Part shown: piece by piece, positions 36,364 to 45,148 of the stretch
Numbering within the stretch: the first letter of the stretch is position 1
Layout of the letters: every line of letters begins with the position of its first letter
Assembly: GCA_023666705.1 (NCBI GenBank)
Contig: JAMPBO010000002.1
Location: 1 to 64,000 of the forward strand
Source of the DNA: Bacteroides sp.
Lineage (GTDB): Bacteria > Bacillota > Clostridia > Lachnospirales > Lachnospiraceae
DNA: 64,000 nt
Direction: 5' to 3'
Notes under the pieces: model-generated
Database searches by the model: none
Told to the model about the DNA's origin: nothing
The model's input: the letters and a program-made list of their open reading frames with translations, nothing else
Position numbers and translations under genes: made by a program

Positions 36364-38178
36364 ATGTGCGGAATAATTGGATTTACAGGTAACATGCCGG
36401 CGAAGGACATCATAATAGATGGGCTTGAGCAGCTGGAATACAGAGGATATGACAGTGCAGGCATTGCTTTGCTGGGAGCTGGAGAAATAAGCATAAAAAA
36501 GAGAACGGGAAAGGTTGCAGAGCTTAGGAGGCTGTGTGAGTCAGATGACAACAAGGCAACGTGCGGAATCGGACACACAAGATGGGCGACGCACGGCGGT
36601 GTTACGGATATCAATGCACATCCGCACAGATGCGGGCAGGTTGTACTGATACACAACGGAATTATTGAAAATTATAAACAGCTTATCACGGAGTATGGGC
36701 TTGCGGGAAAGCTTGTGTCCGAGACGGATACCGAGGTTGTTGCTGCACTGATGGATACCTTTTACAGTGGTGACCCTGTGGAAGCCATCAGAAAAACCAT
36801 AAAAGCATTATCAGGTGCATTTGCACTTTGCATTATGTTTCAGGATATACCTGACACAATATATTCCATAAGAAATGTAAGTCCGCTTGTTGCAACCTCA
36901 TGTGAGCAGGGCTCCATTATTGCCTCCGATTTAACGGCAGTCATATCATTTTCAAAGGAATATTTTGTAGTGCCGGAGTATCATATACTTACTTTGAAAA
37001 AGGATGGAATTGATGTCAGGGATTTGAAGGGAAATCAGATTAAGCCGGAAATGCTTTCGGTGAATTGGGATATTGCCAGTGCCAAGAAGGGCGGTTATCC
37101 GTTTTTCATGCTGAAGGAAATTTATGAGCAACCGGATGCCATCAGAAATACGGTTGCCCCAAGAGCAGGCTTGGGCTTGCCTGATTTTACGGACGATGGG
37201 ATAGACGATGCAGTCCTCAAAAACTGTAAACGGATAACGGTTGTTGCCTGCGGAACTGCCATGCATGCAGGAATGGTAGGAAAGCATATTATTGAAAGCC
37301 GCTTAAGGATACCTGTGCAGGTGGAAATTGCATCCGAGTTCAGATACAAAAATCCGATTATTGATGAGGATACATTAACGATAGTGCTTTCCCAGTCAGG
37401 GGAGACGATTGATACACTTGAGGCATTAAAGCTTGCAAAGAAAAATGGCTCAAAGGTTATCTCGATTGTAAATGTAAAAGGCTCCACGATTGCCCGTGAA
37501 AGCGACTATGTTCTTTATACCCATGCAGGACCTGAGATTGCAGTAGCAAGCACAAAGGCATATACGGTTCAGGTTGCCGCCATGTACCTTCTTACGTGCA
37601 GGATGGGACTGGTAAAAGAAATTTGGACAGAAGCTGAGGCAAAGCACTTTATGGGCAAGCTGATAAATGCATCAAATATTATAGAGTCCACATTGGAAAT
37701 GGCAAATAACATTAAACGAATTGCCAACCATATCAAGCTGGCTCCTGATGCCTTCTACATTGGCAGGGGCTTAGACTATACCATGAGTCTTGAGGCGGCG
37801 TTAAAGCTTAAGGAAATTTCATATGTACATGCGGAGGCATATGCAGCAGGAGAGCTTAAGCACGGAACGATAGCACTTATTACTGAAAATGTTCCTGTCA
37901 TTGCATTTGCAACCCAGGAAGATGTATATGGGAAAGTGATATCAAACATAAGAGAGGTAAAGGCGAGAGGAGCGTACGTTGTGCTTGTCAGCATGGACGA
38001 TTCGGTGGAAGACCCTGCCATCTGTGATAAACATATCAGAATACCGAAGCTGGAGCCTGAATTTACGGCATTTGCGACAGCAGTCATATTGCAGCTTATT
38101 GCATATTATACATCTGAGGCGAAAGGACTGGATGTAGATAAGCCTAGAAACCTTGCAAAATCCGTAACGGTGGAATAA
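36364..38178 (+). CDS. glmS: Glutamine-fructose-6-phosphate aminotransferase (isomerising)
   Basis: 604 residues. Makes glucosamine 6-phosphate, precursor of UDP-GlcNAc. The Met is followed at once by the nucleophile Cys (MCGIIGFTGN). GHTRWATHG is in the glutaminase half; SQSGETIDT and the KSVTVE end belong to the SIS isomerase half. GGAGGAG site. No glmS ribozyme is recognisable in the 190 bp upstream. The long palindrome begins 3 bp after the stop and may serve as terminator. Confidence 0.97.
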   Translation: MCGIIGFTGNMPAKDIIIDGLEQLEYRGYDSAGIALLGAGEISIKKRTGKVAELRRLCESDDNKATCGIGHTRWATHGGVTDINAHPHRCGQVVLIHNGIIENYKQLITEYGLAGKLVSETDTEVVAALMDTFYSGDPVEAIRKTIKALSGAFALCIMFQDIPDTIYSIRNVSPLVATSCEQGSIIASDLTAVISFSKEYFVVPEYHILTLKKDGIDVRDLKGNQIKPEMLSVNWDIASAKKGGYPFFMLKEIYEQPDAIRNTVAPRAGLGLPDFTDDGIDDAVLKNCKRITVVACGTAMHAGMVGKHIIESRLRIPVQVEIASEFRYKNPIIDEDTLTIVLSQSGETIDTLEALKLAKKNGSKVISIVNVKGSTIARESDYVLYTHAGPEIAVASTKAYTVQVAAMYLLTCRMGLVKEIWTEAEAKHFMGKLINASNIIESTLEMANNIKRIANHIKLAPDAFYIGRGLDYTMSLEAALKLKEISYVHAEAYAAGELKHGTIALITENVPVIAFATQEDVYGKVISNIREVKARGAYVVLVSMDDSVEDPAICDKHIRIPKLEPEFTAFATAVILQLIAYYTSEAKGLDVDKPRNLAKSVTVE

Positions 38179-38181
38179 ACA

Positions 38182-38714
38182 AAAGGGGGCTGTCGCAGTA
38201 AGGATTTAAGGCACACTTAAAATTACACTGACAAGCCTTCTTTTATTTTGTATTTTTATAGTTACCGGCTATCTTTAGCATATTGATATTTTGCTTTTCT
38301 ATTATGTGGGGCACGAACTGCTGTCTGAGTGCACAGCCTTATGTTGCCAACCAGTATGTGTATTTTGAATGGCAACTTTTAAGACCGCAAGAATACCTCA
38401 CATTTGAAATTTGCGATGTATGATTACATGCTGCTTAAGCGAAACTCGCTCCGCTCAAACAACGCTACGCAGCATGTTTCATCGCAAATTTCAAATGTGG
38501 GTATTCTAAACGGTCTTGTTGTCAAATTCAAAATACACATACCGATTGGCAACATGGCTGTGTACGAGTTTAAGGGAGTGCCCCACAAGCCATAATAGAA
38601 AAGAAAAATATCTTAATATGCTTAGATAGCACAGGTTGTAAAAATACAAAATAAAAGAAGGCTTGTCACGGATAAACAACTATGTGCCTTAAATCCTCGT
38701 GACAGCCCCTTTGT
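38182..38714. repeat. Long imperfect palindrome of about 530 bp (MITE-like)
   Basis: The two halves are reverse complements over almost their whole length, centre near 38450. Outer arms: GGGGGCTGTCGCAGTAAGGA... against ...TCCTCGTGACAGCCCC. Middle arms: TGTTGCCAA, GTATGTGTATTTTGAAT and AAGACCG recur reversed near 38510-38560. Inner arms: CATTTGAAATTTGCGATG against CATCGCAAATTTCAAATG and CATGCTGC/GCAGCATG. No transposase gene inside; a 63-residue reading is spurious. It fills the gap between convergent glmS and a lipoprotein gene, so it could also end transcription from both sides. Confidence 0.9.
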
Positions 38715-38716
38715 TT

Positions 38717-39433
38717 TTATTCTTCGTCTGTATTTTCCATGGTTTCTGTGCTTTCCTTTACGGAGGAAGCAGCAATCATTGCTGAGTCGATTGCCATAAA
38801 GTCGTGGTCACCGATATAATAGGTGTTTTCGTCCCTGATGATGGTGACGGTTACGGTGACAGGCTCAGCATAGCTGACATTTAAGCACCCATCGTTTAAA
38901 ATTTCCAGCATACCGGTAGAAAATTCTGTCTGGTACTGCTCCATGGAGTAGTTGTTGTAATCCCCATTTGCAACCTTTTCATTAAAATGCTCCACATAGG
39001 CGGTAACATCATCCGCAGTCTGGGCAAATATATCAATCGGATATATGGTGACATCAACGCAGTATTGTGTGCCTGATTTGTATGCCTTGGAAACCTTGTA
39101 GTTGACTTTCCGGTAAATTTCCTTGGCAAGCTTCACATATTCGGCACGCATGTCAGGAGCCTCGGATATCTGTATGCTGTAGTAAGAAAGAATGTTGTCA
39201 GCGAGGTACTCGGCGTTCGCCTCGTAAAGTGCATCGGCATCATCCTTGTTGGCACCTGTTGATTCTATATAATCCTTTGTAGCTCCAAGGTAATTTATGG
39301 CAATCAGGCTTTTTATGTAGCTTTGGTATCTTTTTTCATATTTATCCGAACAGCCCGTAAGCGATACAAGAAGGATTACGGCGGTAAGAGCTAAGGCAAG
39401 CTTTTGGGTTTTAAAATTAAGTCTGGTTTTCAT
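38717..39433 (-). CDS. Lipoprotein, unknown function
   Basis: 238 residues. N-terminal signal with hydrophobic segment LALALTAVILLVSLTGC; LTGC is the lipobox, so Cys28 would be lipidated and the protein held on the outer face of the membrane. The mature part is acidic with no motif I recognise; EIYRKVNYKVSKAYKSGTQYCVDVTIYPID and DENTYYIGDHDFMAID suggest a DUF5105-like lipoprotein fold. GGAGGAA lies upstream. Transcribed alone, convergent to glmS. Confidence 0.8.
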   Translation of the reverse strand: MKTRLNFKTQKLALALTAVILLVSLTGCSDKYEKRYQSYIKSLIAINYLGATKDYIESTGANKDDADALYEANAEYLADNILSYYSIQISEAPDMRAEYVKLAKEIYRKVNYKVSKAYKSGTQYCVDVTIYPIDIFAQTADDVTAYVEHFNEKVANGDYNNYSMEQYQTEFSTGMLEILNDGCLNVSYAEPVTVTVTIIRDENTYYIGDHDFMAIDSAMIAASSVKESTETMENTDEE

Positions 39434-39607
39434 ATAAAAGATTCCTCCAAAAAACGAATAACAAAGTTGCTAAACAAAATAAATATAACATATATCATTT
39501 ACAAATGCGATAGAAAAATAAAAAAATAAGTGCATTGTACATTTATATGTGGTATACTTATGCTAGTTTATAATGGTTTGATGTTCAAAAGAGAAAGGGG
39601 ATAAAAA

Positions 39608-40456
39608 ATGGAACCACAATTTAAGACAGCTTCATTTGGTGGATACGACAAAAAGGCAGTTGATACATATATAGAGGAGACCCGGGTAGCACATAAGAGG
39701 GAAGTAGACGAGCTCAAGGCAAATGTATTAAAGCTCAGTGAAACCGTAAAAAATCTCCATACGATGCGGGAGGTAAATCTCAATGAATCATCAAGCACGA
39801 TTGATAACCTGAAAAAGGTAAATGATGAGCTCCAGGACGAGATTACCCAGCTGAAAAATCAGCTTGTAACCTACAAAAACAGGGATGAGGAGTCGGCAAG
39901 CAGGTATGAGTCCATTTCAAGAACCCTGTTAGAGGCAAGGGAAAGTGCAGATACCCTTTTAAAGGAGACAACAGATAGATGTGAGGCAATCGCCGCAGAA
40001 AATCAGGCAGAGTGTGAGAGGCTTAAGAATGAGACGGAGGCAAACTGTGAGAGACTTACAAATGAAACTGTTGCCAGCTGTGAAAAGCTCCGTGCAGAAA
40101 CGACAAGTTCTTGTCAGGAAATGAAGGAGTCCACATATGCAAATTGTGATGACTTAAGAAGACGCACAAAGGAAGAGACAGACAATCTGAGAACAGAAAC
40201 AGAAAATAGCTGCAGAGAGGCAAACCGTCAAACGCAGGAGTATTGTGCAGCCCTTAGGGTAGAGACAGAATCGGAGTGTGAGGAGCTTCGGAATCAGGCG
40301 AGGACAGATGCGTACAATGCAAGGATGGCAGTTAAGAGAGAATGTGAGAATCTGGGAATCTTTATGTCAGAATTGATGGGTGCTGTTGACAACGTAGTAA
40401 AAGCGTGTGATGATACAAAGACAATAGCAGCACAGCAGTTTCCGGATTTACAGTAA
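39608..40456 (+). CDS. DivIVA-like coiled-coil protein with a cysteine every 11 residues
   Basis: 282 residues. The N-terminus FKTASFGGYDKKAVDTYIEE is the membrane-binding start of DivIVA/GpsB-type proteins. Nearly all the rest is coiled coil. From 125 to 246 the pattern is an 11-residue repeat (for example CERLKNETEAN, CERLTNETVAS, CEKLRAETTSS) with Cys at 125, 136, 147, 158, 169, 180, 202, 213, 224 and 246. Only 191 and 235 break the series. Such hendecads form a gently right-handed coil. DivIVA proteins mark curved or polar membrane and recruit partners; the role of the cysteines is unknown. Preceded by an extended -10 box TGGTATACT. Confidence 0.85.
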   Translation: MEPQFKTASFGGYDKKAVDTYIEETRVAHKREVDELKANVLKLSETVKNLHTMREVNLNESSSTIDNLKKVNDELQDEITQLKNQLVTYKNRDEESASRYESISRTLLEARESADTLLKETTDRCEAIAAENQAECERLKNETEANCERLTNETVASCEKLRAETTSSCQEMKESTYANCDDLRRRTKEETDNLRTETENSCREANRQTQEYCAALRVETESECEELRNQARTDAYNARMAVKRECENLGIFMSELMGAVDNVVKACDDTKTIAAQQFPDLQ

Positions 40457-40467
40457 TCAGAAATCGG

Positions 40468-40506
40468 ATAGGGCTGTTGCGTGACCTGCGACAGCCCTAT
40501 TATTGT
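40468..40506 (+). terminator. Terminator after the DivIVA-like gene
   Basis: ATAGGGCTGT (40468-40477) and ACAGCCCTAT (40491-40500) pair, with inner TGC/GCG-rich bases, then TATTGT. The arm GGGCTGTYGC resembles the ends of the 530-bp palindrome and the rpn terminators. Confidence 0.75.
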
Positions 40507-40558
40507 TATATAGGAAGCGTAAACAAACATTTCATTATTTGTACAGGAGGGAAAGCGT

Positions 40559-42316
40559 ATGGTATTAGAGAACTTATATCTGAGAAAAGCAATTGCCAAG
40601 GCAGGATATGTTGTCATAGTCAAAACCTGTCAGAAAAATGACAAAACCAGCAAAGTTGATTACATTTCTCCAAATGCATCTATGCTTGGTATGAATATTG
40701 AAATGATTAATAAGGGCTTGAAGCTGGTGGAGGATTACATTTTCCCTGAGGACAGGGAGCAGGTTGCAAGAACCGTGATGAATGCCTTAAGGTCAAATGT
40801 TGAAAGTTACGTCCATGAATACAGAATGGTTGGTGATGACGGTACACTTTACAACGTGTCAAATGAAATTGTGATTGTGGACGAAAATGAGGAGACCTTT
40901 AAGGTTGAAATGTACATTAGTCTTGCCAAAGGCAAAAGTAATCATGCCGTAGAACCACGCAAGAGCTACGATGGAACGACGGCATCCTATGAACATATTC
41001 TTGAAAATGACTGGTTTCCTATGATGATGAAAAGTTTTTCGGAATTTTCCATGCTGTATTCTGCATTTGTTGATATGGATGGCAAGGTTGTATTTGAGCC
41101 TATTGGTCCTGCAACCAATTTAGGGGATTTTTATGATTTGTTTGAAAAACCGGAATATAAGGAATACTACAAATTCATTGTGAGCACGGCGTTAGATTCG
41201 GATGAACCGGTTATCATTGACCGTGAAGAGGGCGGAATTGGCAAAATATGTGCAGCACCGATTGTGGTAAATGGGGAGACAAGAGGTCTTTGGATTCTTG
41301 GTTCCTACACGGAGGAGGAAACGAACCGTCTGAAGGAAATATGTGAATACCATCGTACTATAGCTGCCATAATGTCAGATTACCTTTACAAAAATGAGCT
41401 TGCCTCTGTTGAGGCTGCAAAATCGAAGGGGGCAGGCATTAAGCTTCGCGAGGAGCTTGCCAAGCAGAGTATAATCAATGATGCACTCTCCAAGGTAAAC
41501 AGCAGGCTGATTGATTCCGTGGAACAGGTGGTAGGTGAGCTGTTAAGGGATGTAGGAATCAACATGGATGTTGAAAAAATGATGCTTTATACCATTGCCA
41601 AAACTCCGAAAGCGGATTTGGTACTTAAAAATTATTGGGATGTAGGAGGAAATGTTCCGGGGGAGGAGATCCTAAGGCTGCTTCCACAAAATAAATATAT
41701 ATTTGCACACCAGTTTGAAAAAAATGACGGGCGTTATATTGTGGACAGTAATAATATGACTGCTGAGGGCAAGCTTAATATTATGCGGTATGGCTTTAAG
41801 GCGGCGATGGCACAGGCTGTCTATATGAATGATGAGCTGTATGGCATGCTTGTGTTTGCCGAGTGCAAGTCGGACAGGGCATGGACGGTGGAGGAGCTTA
41901 GGTTTGCAAAGAGCATTACGCTTGTTATTCAAAATATACTTGAAAATGCATATGGTGATGATAATATCAGAAATGTGAATAATCATTTGATAGAGACATA
42001 CAATAACTTCGATGTGGGAATATTTGTTAGAGACGCCTACACGGGGGAAGTGCTTTTCTCAAATAAGAAAATGGATGATATGCTTGGATATGATTTTAAA
42101 TATGGGGATAGCTGTGAGCTGATTACGGATCTTCGTGACAGATATGACAATATTTCAGGTATGAGAAAATCATTTATTACAAAAAATAAAGTGACAAAAT
42201 GGAGGAGCTACATTCAGAAGCTTGACGCAATTATGGATATTACGGAGATAAACATGGAGTGGCTCAGCGGCCAGCCGGCATCCCTTATTATTCTTAGAGA
42301 AGCAGGAGATTCTTAG
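40559..42316 (+). CDS. PAS-PocR-GAF-PAS sensor protein without output domain
   Basis: 585 residues, soluble. Residues about 10-120 look like a PAS domain (YISPNASMLGM, FPEDREQV, HEYRMVGDDGTLY). About 140-280 resembles a PocR-type ligand domain (FSEFSMLYSAFVDMDGKVVFEP ... KICAAPIVVNGETRGLWILG). About 300-470 is GAF-like. The end (FDVGIFVRDAYTGEVLFSNKKMDDMLGYD) is a second PAS-like domain. No kinase, cyclase or EAL/GGDEF domain is seen, so it must signal by protein contact. It sits between the DivIVA-like gene and mbl/flagellar genes, but a link is not shown. AGGAGG upstream. Confidence 0.72.
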   Translation: MVLENLYLRKAIAKAGYVVIVKTCQKNDKTSKVDYISPNASMLGMNIEMINKGLKLVEDYIFPEDREQVARTVMNALRSNVESYVHEYRMVGDDGTLYNVSNEIVIVDENEETFKVEMYISLAKGKSNHAVEPRKSYDGTTASYEHILENDWFPMMMKSFSEFSMLYSAFVDMDGKVVFEPIGPATNLGDFYDLFEKPEYKEYYKFIVSTALDSDEPVIIDREEGGIGKICAAPIVVNGETRGLWILGSYTEEETNRLKEICEYHRTIAAIMSDYLYKNELASVEAAKSKGAGIKLREELAKQSIINDALSKVNSRLIDSVEQVVGELLRDVGINMDVEKMMLYTIAKTPKADLVLKNYWDVGGNVPGEEILRLLPQNKYIFAHQFEKNDGRYIVDSNNMTAEGKLNIMRYGFKAAMAQAVYMNDELYGMLVFAECKSDRAWTVEELRFAKSITLVIQNILENAYGDDNIRNVNNHLIETYNNFDVGIFVRDAYTGEVLFSNKKMDDMLGYDFKYGDSCELITDLRDRYDNISGMRKSFITKNKVTKWRSYIQKLDAIMDITEINMEWLSGQPASLIILREAGDS

Positions 42317-42334
42317 AACAGCACTTCTACAGTT

Positions 42335-42360
42335 AATAAAAAAGAAAGTTTTGACGATAT
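42335..42360 (+). promoter_or_regulatory. Possible sigma-28 promoter before the mbl-flagellar operon
   Basis: TAAT (42335-42338), 15-base spacer, ACGATAT (42354-42360). Compared with TAAA-N15-CCGATAT this has two mismatches. It lies 26 bases before mreB/mbl. Confidence 0.35.
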
Positions 42361-42385
42361 ATTTGTTAACGGGAAAGGAGACACT

Positions 42386-43375
42386 ATGGCAGGTTCAGAT
42401 GTTGGTATAGATTTAGGAACAGCCAGTATTTTAGTATATGTAAAAGGTAAAGGAGTTGTATTGAAGGAACCGTCCGTTGTGGCATACGACAGGGACACGA
42501 ATTCCATTAAGGCGATAGGCGAGGAAGCAAGGCTTATGCTGGGAAGAACACCGGGTAACATCGTTGCCGTAAGACCACTGAGACAGGGCGTTATTTCAGA
42601 CTACAAAATTACCGAAAAAATGCTTAAATATTTTATTGAGAAGGCAGTTGGAAAAAGCTTTTTCGGAAGAAGACCGAGAATAAGTGTATGCGTGCCTTCG
42701 GGTGCTACCGAGGTGGAGAAGAAGGCAGTTGAGGATGCCACCTATCAGGCAGGAGCAAGGGATGTTTATATCATTGAGGAGCCGGTTGCAGCAGCAATTG
42801 GAGCAGGCATAGATATTTCAAGACCATGTGGAAACATGATTGTGGATATTGGCGGAGGAACAACGGATATTGCAGTTATTTCCCTTGACGGAATCGTTGT
42901 AAACTCATCCCTCAAGATTGCGGGAGACGATTTTGATGATGCAATCGTCAGATTTATGCGGAAAAGGCACAATCTTCTCATAGGCGAACGGACGGCCGAG
43001 GACATTAAGATAAATATTGGAACCTGTTATAAAAGACCGGAAAATATTACAATGGATATACGGGGACGTAATCTGGTAACCGGACTTCCGAAAACCGTTA
43101 CGGTATCTTCCGATGAGACGGAGGAGGCACTGAGAGAAGTTACTGCACAGATTGTCGATGCAGTGCATTCGGTGCTTGAACGTACACCGCCTGAGCTTTC
43201 TGCCGACATTGCAGACAGAGGTATTGTGCTGACAGGTGGAGGTGCATTGCTTCATGGCTTGGAGGACCTTATCGAGGAAAATACCGGAATTACAACGATG
43301 ACTGCGGAGCAGCCGCTTACGGCAGTTGCAATTGGAACAGGAAAATATATAGAATTTTCAAGTGAAAAGAATTAG
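42386..43375 (+). CDS. mbl: MreB/Mbl-family actin homologue
   Basis: 329 residues. Forms membrane-bound filaments that direct cell-wall growth. DLGTASILVYVKGKGVV is phosphate loop 1, VDIGGGTTDIAVISL phosphate loop 2, and LTGGGALLHGLEDLI the adenosine motif. In many Bacillota an mbl gene directly precedes the flhO-flhP rod genes, as here, so I prefer mbl to mreB; the mreCD genes are absent. Only 11 bp separate it from the next gene. Confidence 0.9.
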   Translation: MAGSDVGIDLGTASILVYVKGKGVVLKEPSVVAYDRDTNSIKAIGEEARLMLGRTPGNIVAVRPLRQGVISDYKITEKMLKYFIEKAVGKSFFGRRPRISVCVPSGATEVEKKAVEDATYQAGARDVYIIEEPVAAAIGAGIDISRPCGNMIVDIGGGTTDIAVISLDGIVVNSSLKIAGDDFDDAIVRFMRKRHNLLIGERTAEDIKINIGTCYKRPENITMDIRGRNLVTGLPKTVTVSSDETEEALREVTAQIVDAVHSVLERTPPELSADIADRGIVLTGGGALLHGLEDLIEENTGITTMTAEQPLTAVAIGTGKYIEFSSEKN

Positions 43376-43386
43376 GAGTTGAAAAA

Positions 43387-44169
43387 ATGGTAAGAGCTCT
43401 ATTTACAGCATGGACGGGCATGCGTAACGAACAAAGGCGTATGGACGTTGTGACAAACAACATGGCAAATGCAGATACCACGGGATTTAAAAAGATTGAT
43501 GCCACGGCACAGTCCTTTGACAGACAGCTTGCAGTTAAAATCAACGATTCCACAGAGGGTGTCAATGTGATACGTGGTATAGGCGGCATGACCTTAGGTG
43601 TCAAAATAGGTGAGACCTATTACGACATGTCACAGGGCAATTTCAGGGAGACCGGAAGCCAGTACAATTTTGCATTGGACGGCAGAGGATTTTTTACCAT
43701 TAGCATGACAGACAAGAGTGGGACCGAGCATATCAGATACACAAGAGATGGCGATTTCACTGTAACCAGGGACGGTTATCTTGTTACCAAGGATGGAGAT
43801 TATGTGTTAGGTGATGGCGGAAACCGTATTCAGATTCCGGGAGCAAATCTGGTAGATATCAGTGTCAATGAAAACGGAGAAATTTACGTTGACAACAATT
43901 ACATTTCTACCCTGCAGATAGTTGATTTTGACAATTATGATGCACTTTCAAGCTACGGCGAAAACATGTATGAGCCTGTGGAAGGGGCAAACATCATCCA
44001 GTCAAATGCAACGGTCACCCAGCGATATCTTGAGATGTCAAATGTCAACATGGTAACGGAAATGGTTGATATGATAGCCGTAACACGGGCATACGAAACA
44101 AACCAGAAAATGATTCAGACAGTTGATAAGACGCTTGAAAAGGCAACGACGGAAATCGGTCGTGTTTAA
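43387..44169 (+). CDS. Flagellar distal rod protein, FlgF/FlhO type
   Basis: 260 residues. N-terminus MVRALFTAWTGMRNEQRRMDVVTNNMANADTTGFK is the rod/hook family start; the C-terminus EMSNVNMVTEMVDMIAVTRAYETNQKMIQTVD is the matching helix. Both helices pack into the rod tube. Middle part ALDGRGFFTI as in the FlgF/FlgG group. Exported by the flagellar type III apparatus, not by Sec. First of a pair with 44197-45036; in B. subtilis terms flhO. Confidence 0.88.
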   Translation: MVRALFTAWTGMRNEQRRMDVVTNNMANADTTGFKKIDATAQSFDRQLAVKINDSTEGVNVIRGIGGMTLGVKIGETYYDMSQGNFRETGSQYNFALDGRGFFTISMTDKSGTEHIRYTRDGDFTVTRDGYLVTKDGDYVLGDGGNRIQIPGANLVDISVNENGEIYVDNNYISTLQIVDFDNYDALSSYGENMYEPVEGANIIQSNATVTQRYLEMSNVNMVTEMVDMIAVTRAYETNQKMIQTVDKTLEKATTEIGRV

Positions 44170-44196
44170 AGTGAAAGCTTGAGGAGGTAATACAAT

Positions 44197-45036
44197 ATGA
44201 TGCGTTCATTATGGACTGCGGCATCAGGAATGAGAGCCCAGCAGACAAATGTAGATAATATAGCAAACAATCTTGCAAATGTTAATACAATCGGATATAA
44301 GGCACAGGAGGCTACATTCAAGTCCCTGCTTTACCAGAACCTGCAATCAACATCTACCAACAATGCAGGTGAAAACAAGCCTGTTGCGGCAGAGGTAGGA
44401 CTTGGTACAAGAACCGCAGCAATCACGGCAATGTTTACACAGGGAAACATTACGGATACGGAAAGTCCGTTTTGTATGGCAATTGAGGGAGACGGATTTT
44501 TCCAGGTAAGAAATCCGGCTGGAGAGATTTTATATACAAGAGACGGAAGCTTTAACATATCACCGACAGATGAAGGAAATTATTTATGTACATCTGACGG
44601 ATATTATGTGTTAGACCAGAATGGAAACAACATTATACTTCCAAACACATATATGGCTTCTGACCTTCAGGTTTCCAAGGAGGGTGCTCTTGGATTTCCA
44701 GGTGAAGATGGAAATTTTGTTCCACTCACGGGAACAAATGCACAGGGGCAGGCATATCAGGTAACCTTTGGACTTGTGCAGTTTAACAACCCTGCAGGAC
44801 TTACCAAGGAGGGTGGCAACAACTACGCAGCAAGCGTTGCATCGGGAGACCCTGTAGCGGAGGGGACTGGAAATGCAACACCGAGCAAGGTACATCAGAA
44901 GCATATGGAGTCGTCAAACGTAGATGTTGCAAACGAAATGGTAGATCTTATCGTAGCACAAAGAGCGTACGAAATGAATTCAAAAGCAATACAGGCAACA
45001 GACGACATGATGCAGCAGGCAAACAATCTGCGATAG
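44197..45036 (+). CDS. flgG: Flagellar distal rod protein FlgG/FlhP type
   Basis: 279 residues. MMRSLWTAASGMRAQQTNVDNIANNLANVNTIGYK is the FlgG signature N-terminus, and VDVANEMVDLIVAQRAYEMNSKAIQATDDMMQQANNLR the C-terminal one. Length is close to the usual 260. It forms the straight distal rod that passes the peptidoglycan. Ribosome binding site GAGGAGG 10 bases before ATG. Followed by the flgJ gene after a 112-bp gap that holds a hairpin repeat. Confidence 0.93.
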   Translation: MMRSLWTAASGMRAQQTNVDNIANNLANVNTIGYKAQEATFKSLLYQNLQSTSTNNAGENKPVAAEVGLGTRTAAITAMFTQGNITDTESPFCMAIEGDGFFQVRNPAGEILYTRDGSFNISPTDEGNYLCTSDGYYVLDQNGNNIILPNTYMASDLQVSKEGALGFPGEDGNFVPLTGTNAQGQAYQVTFGLVQFNNPAGLTKEGGNNYAASVASGDPVAEGTGNATPSKVHQKHMESSNVDVANEMVDLIVAQRAYEMNSKAIQATDDMMQQANNLR

Positions 45037-45050
45037 TACATATGTTGATG

Positions 45051-45131
45051 GTTGTGTTAAGTTTTCTATGAAAACTTGACATGTAGCGTCAGCCCATTTG
45101 CTGAAAGCAAATTTGGAATGGGCTGATGTTC
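45051..45131 (+). repeat. 81-bp double-hairpin leader before flgJ, shared with rpn copy 1
   Basis: Same element as 16549-16628 (minus strand) with four transitions and one extra G. First stem GTTAAGTTTTC/GAAAACTTGAC, second stem TCAGCCCATTTGCT/AGCAAAT...GGCTGA. In both places GATGTTCA ends the element and the start codon follows after 16 bases that include AGGAGG. Confidence 0.85.
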
Positions 45132-45148
45132 AATAAGGAGGTAAAATT

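Noticed and set aside
38404-38595. Small protein of 63 residues
   Set aside because: It lies wholly inside the palindrome, has no ribosome binding site and reads through both arms.
39578-39600. Third copy of the double-hairpin leader before the DivIVA-like gene
   Set aside because: Only GATGTTCAAA and a purine-rich site match; the hairpins are absent.
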